Program-made: the position numbers and the translations under genes
Notes under the pieces: generated by a model
What the model saw: the letters and a program-made list of their open reading frames with translations, nothing else
Databases searched by the model: none
What the model was told of the DNA's origin: nothing
NCBI RefSeq assembly: GCF_003255815.1
Contig: NC_037668.1
Coordinates: 68,025,117-68,089,116, forward strand
Source: Theropithecus gelada
Taxonomy: Eukaryota > Chordata > Mammalia > Primates > Cercopithecidae
DNA length: 64,000 nt
Reading direction: 5' to 3'
Shown: positions 60,323 to 64,000 of the stretch, piece by piece
Layout of the letters: every line of letters starts with the position of its first letter
How positions within the stretch are numbered: position 1 is the first letter of the stretch

Positions 60323-62960
60323 CAGCTCAGTCTTTTCTTTATAGTTAAGGTGACTGTGGTGTGGCTGTTTTATCTTGTGCTGCATGTCAGTTTGACTAGT
60401 CTTACTGATTTGTTTGTTTTACCCCACAACTTCAGATAAGTTTGCAGTGGGTGAGGCAGGCAAGATCACTGGGTCTGTTTTCTTCTACCCTGACCTGAAA
60501 AAATATTTTGTCTTGTAAGGAATGTTGCTGCTGCTCCATTTAAGGGCAGAGCTTTCCAAGTTGTGGCTACTTGTTTTCTTCTTGATTATAAAAGTGTCTA
60601 ATGAGTTATATGAGACAAGTTCAGCCCTTTCTAGAAGTGCTTTTTTTGTCAATCAGGTCACCTGCATTTGGGCCCTTGCTATATTAATGGAATTGGTGGA
60701 ATTAGGCCAGCAGAGTTTTCAGTGCAGTGTGAGTATGTTTGCTTTTAGGCTGTTACTTCCCACGGAGGCCACAGATAAAGGACTCTCATTGTTTGAGTGA
60801 AGTTACCAACTGTAACAATTGCATAGGTTTCCTTGTTTCTTTCTTTTCTCCAAAAAACTCATTTCCTCTTGGCAGGCGGTTACTATAATTCACAGGTGTA
60901 ATGAAAATGTAATTTGGGATTTGAAAAAGCGTATCAGACTGCTTTCCAGAGTACCGGTTCTTTTCAACTGGTCCATTTCAACTTAAGAGATCCATCTATG
61001 CATTTTTGAAGCTTCACATTTAATAAACATAATATTTCACTGCTATGTTTGACTATTCCGTTTCCTACACTTTCTCCTTCCCTACCCCACTCTTCTGGAT
61101 CCTGTTTCCCCACAGGCTTTGTGAATGCCGGTCCACTGATGGCTGAACTGCAGGTCTCTCCCCAGTGGACAGCCCCAGAGATGAGCCAGATCTGCCTCAG
61201 CTGTGGCCATCCGTCAGCGTAAGGTTGCTCTGGTGGTCGTCTTCAGTTTGTCCAGCTCTTCCCCTTATCCCCCATCCTCCCTCATGTGTGGCTGAAGCTT
61301 GCCCTGGAATCCCTCCTTTGTAGCATGTCACTGGGTAGTAGTAGAATTTTATTATTGTTGCTTCTTTTCATTTTCAATTAATGTTAAGTGATTCTCTGAC
61401 AAGTTTTGTTGACATAGCCCTCTTTTCCCCTCAGTTTACAGATTTCCTGTAGGAATTCTGGTTTGCTTTTAAATACATATAGAATACAGTTTATTTAAGT
61501 TCTGGATTTCATAAGCTCACTTGGAAAATGCTTTTTTTAAAAAAAAAAATTTCAGGTCGAAGCTTCCAAGAAGAAATTTCTTAATCTGAAACAACGAGAA
61601 CTGGGTTCCTCAGGCCTCATGTCATTTCCCCTCACCCACAAACCAAATGTGTAATGCTCTCATTTTATGATGTGTTGAAACAGTGAAGCAAATGCGAGAG
61701 GGGGAGAGACCTACTCTCAGCTGTAGCTGATAAGCGTGTCCTAGCATGGTGATTTGAGCAATTAGAGCACCTTTTCTTTTCCTTTTCTTCAAATAGCCAT
61801 GCTGTCTTTTGCAGCAGTTGCTGGTGATGGAAGACCATAAATCCCCAGGCTCTGTCTACCACAGAGCTTACATCTTTAGATGTGGGTTTACATGTTAATC
61901 CTGCAGTGTTACTTCACCTCATTGGTCCGAAGTGCACACACAGTATATTTTGTTGTTTAACTTCCTCTTTTCTTGTCTGACTGGAAGTCCCCAAATGTGT
62001 GGATTTAGAAAATAGTTCTCTAGTGTTTCTAGTTTTGAGTTAAGGAAATTTTGTCTGAATATTATTTAGGTGGTTGTTTTTGTTCTATGCCTTCAAAAAT
62101 AATTTCGTACAGGATTTTCTGTGTGAACTGGTGACATCATATGCTGTAGTGTAAAGCTTGTAGAGAAGGGGGCATCGGTGTATTTTTGTTGTTGTTGACA
62201 CTTTATCACTCCTTGTAACTGACACAAACCCTGAGAAGAGAAACAGGAAGGAAACTCCCTGTTCTTACCATGATGCTTTTGTTCAAAATAGCTGAAAACA
62301 GCAGAGCTGACGGAAACCAATTTGAGTGTGACAGCTGATTTGAGAAGGAAAGAATTAAGAGATGCAGGTGCTTCTGCTATGTTGAAATCATTTTTACTGA
62401 AAGATTAGCTGTTTGGAACAGGGATTGACTTTGTCTCTCTGAAAGTAGGCATGAAGAGTTCGGTTAGAGGAACTGTTACAGATGGAGGAGAAACTTGAGG
62501 AAAGGTCTTGCCTGTAGTGTGACTACAGTATTAATATTCCCAGATTATATGAAAGAGAAAGGAAGCTTCATTAAATGCAACATTGGAATCAGGAAGACTC
62601 CAGCTTGGCTCCTCTGAGCATTCTAACTTGTTCTGAGTCTAGTCTCAACAGAAGTAGCCTGACACAAGTGGCTCAGATCAAGGGTCCATATTATGGGCAG
62701 AGTAAAAATAGGTCCCAGTTTCATTAGACTTCTCATACATTTAAGGAAAGAAAGATTTGTTGCCATAGTTGTTTTCTGTCTTACGGGATTTTAGGAGCTG
62801 GGGAGATGGGAGGATCCCTGTGCTTATAATCAGTAAATGCTGGTTGTTTTTTTTAAACAACAACAACAACTTTATCTTTTATGATTATGAAACCTATACC
62901 CCATGATAAAAATCACTGGAAAGTATGAAAAATATAATGATGCTGAAGGTATTTTTCATA
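60323..62960. other. SMAP2 intron 1, unique sequence
   Basis: About 2.6 kb without Alu. It contains the exon-like segment at 61,116-61,218. Otherwise nothing recognised. Confidence 0.5.
61116..61218 (+). other. Candidate unannotated exon in SMAP2 intron 1
   Basis: Strong pyrimidine tract and ttccccacag acceptor; 103-base segment; donor CAGC|gtaagg. Joined to SMAP2 exon 1 it stays open throughout, but its length is not a multiple of three, so downstream SMAP2 coding would be out of frame. Sequence evidence only. Confidence 0.3.
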
Positions 62961-62961
62961 A

Positions 62962-63262
62962 TTCTTTTTTTTTTTTTGAGACAAGGTCTCTCGCTCTGTC
63001 ACCCAAGCTGGAGTACAGTGGCACAATCTCAGCTCACTGCAACCTCTGTCTACCAGGCTCAAGCAGTTCTTCTGGCTAAGCCTTCCGAGTAGCTGGGACT
63101 ACAGGTGCACACCACCACGCCCAGCTAATTTTTGTATTTTTAGTACAGACAGGGTTTTGCCATGTTGCCCAGGCTAGTCTCAAACTCTGAGCTCACATCA
63201 TCTGCCTGCCTCGGCCTGCCAGAGTGCCGGGATTACAGGCGTCAACCATCACACCCAGCCTT
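62962..63262 (-). mobile_element. Alu
   Basis: Minus-strand full-length; 'atttttcataatt' flanks both ends. Confidence 0.92.
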
Positions 63263-63264
63263 AT

Positions 63265-64000
63265 TTTTCATAATTTTTATCACCCATTTACTTAAGCTTA
63301 TACCATAACGATTTTATATCATTCGTTTTGCTTAACATTTATTATAAGCTTATTTCATGATGTTAAAAACATTTAAATATCTTTTTTGTATCCCATCATT
63401 AGAATATGTCATTATTATCTCTTGCCCAATTGTTAATATTTGAGTTTTCAACTTTTCAACAATACAAATAAGGAAGTATAAATTTTTGTGGTGTTGTTAG
63501 AGTGATGGGTTATTTATGTGTTCAGATTTGAGTAGTCAAGTGGGCCCTCTAATTGAAAAAGTTACCAGGGGGATTCTCTGGGTTGAGCCCACGTAGAGAC
63601 GGCTTTGCTCTGGGCGTTATTCTGAACTGCTTCATTGCAGTAGATGTCTGCTAAGGCAAGGAATGGGGAACTTGGGAGAACCCTGGTTTCTCCATAAGGG
63701 ACGTAAGGAACATAAGGGACATAAGGAGCATAAAGAACAGCTTTATGGGTCATATCACAGCAAGATGGGCCGGCACTTTCACATCATATACCTGATGTGC
63801 GGAAATACCCTTGTGCCAATGACTAGCATCTTAGGTTGTTGATATAGTCCTCATTGACTTAAACTTAGTCCTCTAGGAAGATGGATTAGAGGTCCTACAT
63901 TAGTAGAAAGGAGGTAACAGCTACTGCATTATTATTTCTTTTGAAGAAGGGCCTTAGACTGGAAATGAAGACAGGGACTGTGTTTTCACATCTATCTGCA
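63265..64000. other. SMAP2 intron 1, unique sequence to window end
   Basis: AT-rich; only the short 9-bp tandem repeat at 63,694-63,738 stands out. Confidence 0.5.
63694..63738. repeat. 9-bp tandem repeat, 5 imperfect units
   Basis: Units of the type ATAAGGGAC / GTAAGGAAC / ATAAGGAGC in direct succession. Confidence 0.9.

Larger units (their letters stand above)
49778..64000 (+). other. SMAP2: SMAP2 intron 1 (5' part)
   Basis: From the exon-1 donor to the window end. No sequence encoding the canonical continuation (PRWASWN) was found, so the intron extends beyond 64,000. Repeat density is lower than in the intergenic region. Confidence 0.85.

Noticed and set aside
61116..64000. Canonical SMAP2 exon 2
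   Set aside because: No stretch encodes the expected continuation PRWASWNIGVF, so the true exon lies to the right of the window.

Overview
This window is nuclear DNA from a primate, most likely an Old World monkey such as a macaque. About sixty Alu copies are visible. The youngest carry a variant set I associate with cercopithecoid AluY lineages: 'ctcaagcctg' near the 5' end, 'aactagccgggcgaggtgg' in the middle and 'gagatccggccactgc' near the 3' end. The two recognisable genes, COL9A2 (minus strand) and SMAP2 (plus strand), are divergent neighbours on human chromosome 1p34, so the window is the orthologous interval. Comparisons with human protein sequence are from memory.

Region 1 (1-13,560) is the 5' part of COL9A2, the alpha-2 chain of type IX collagen, read right to left. 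I could place 27 consecutive exons, all with GT-AG junctions and all phase 0. They give 1,401 coding bases, or 467 residues: signal peptide, the COL3 helix, the short NC3 break with its glycosaminoglycan serine and two cysteines, and most of COL2. The remaining exons lie beyond the left edge. A CpG-dense promoter and first-exon region lies at about 12,680-13,680. The introns hold three Alus, a large CA/CTCACA microsatellite and a locally duplicated unique segment.

Region 2 (about 13,560-49,100) is intergenic and built mostly of repeats: dozens of Alus (many nested, several with clear target-site duplications), MIR, a MER5A-like element cut by Alus, a MADE1 fragment, LTR-like pieces and a long antisense L1 broken by Alus. 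The L1 runs into a block resembling an L1 5' UTR, part of which is repeated 3.5 kb away. A 5'-truncated processed pseudogene of ribosomal protein RPL10A lies at 45,652-46,275. A 94-base assembly gap (44,733-44,826) falls inside the poly-T tail of a young Alu.

Region 3 (about 49,100-64,000) is the CpG-island promoter and first coding exon of SMAP2, an ArfGAP, followed by about 14 kb of its first intron. The canonical second exon is not in the window. The intron has fewer repeats than the intergenic region and contains one exon-like segment (61,116-61,218) with good splice signals and an open frame, the best candidate for an undescribed transcribed feature. I found no undescribed multi-gene system; the interest lies in gene structure, repeat history and a few unexplained local duplications and palindromes.
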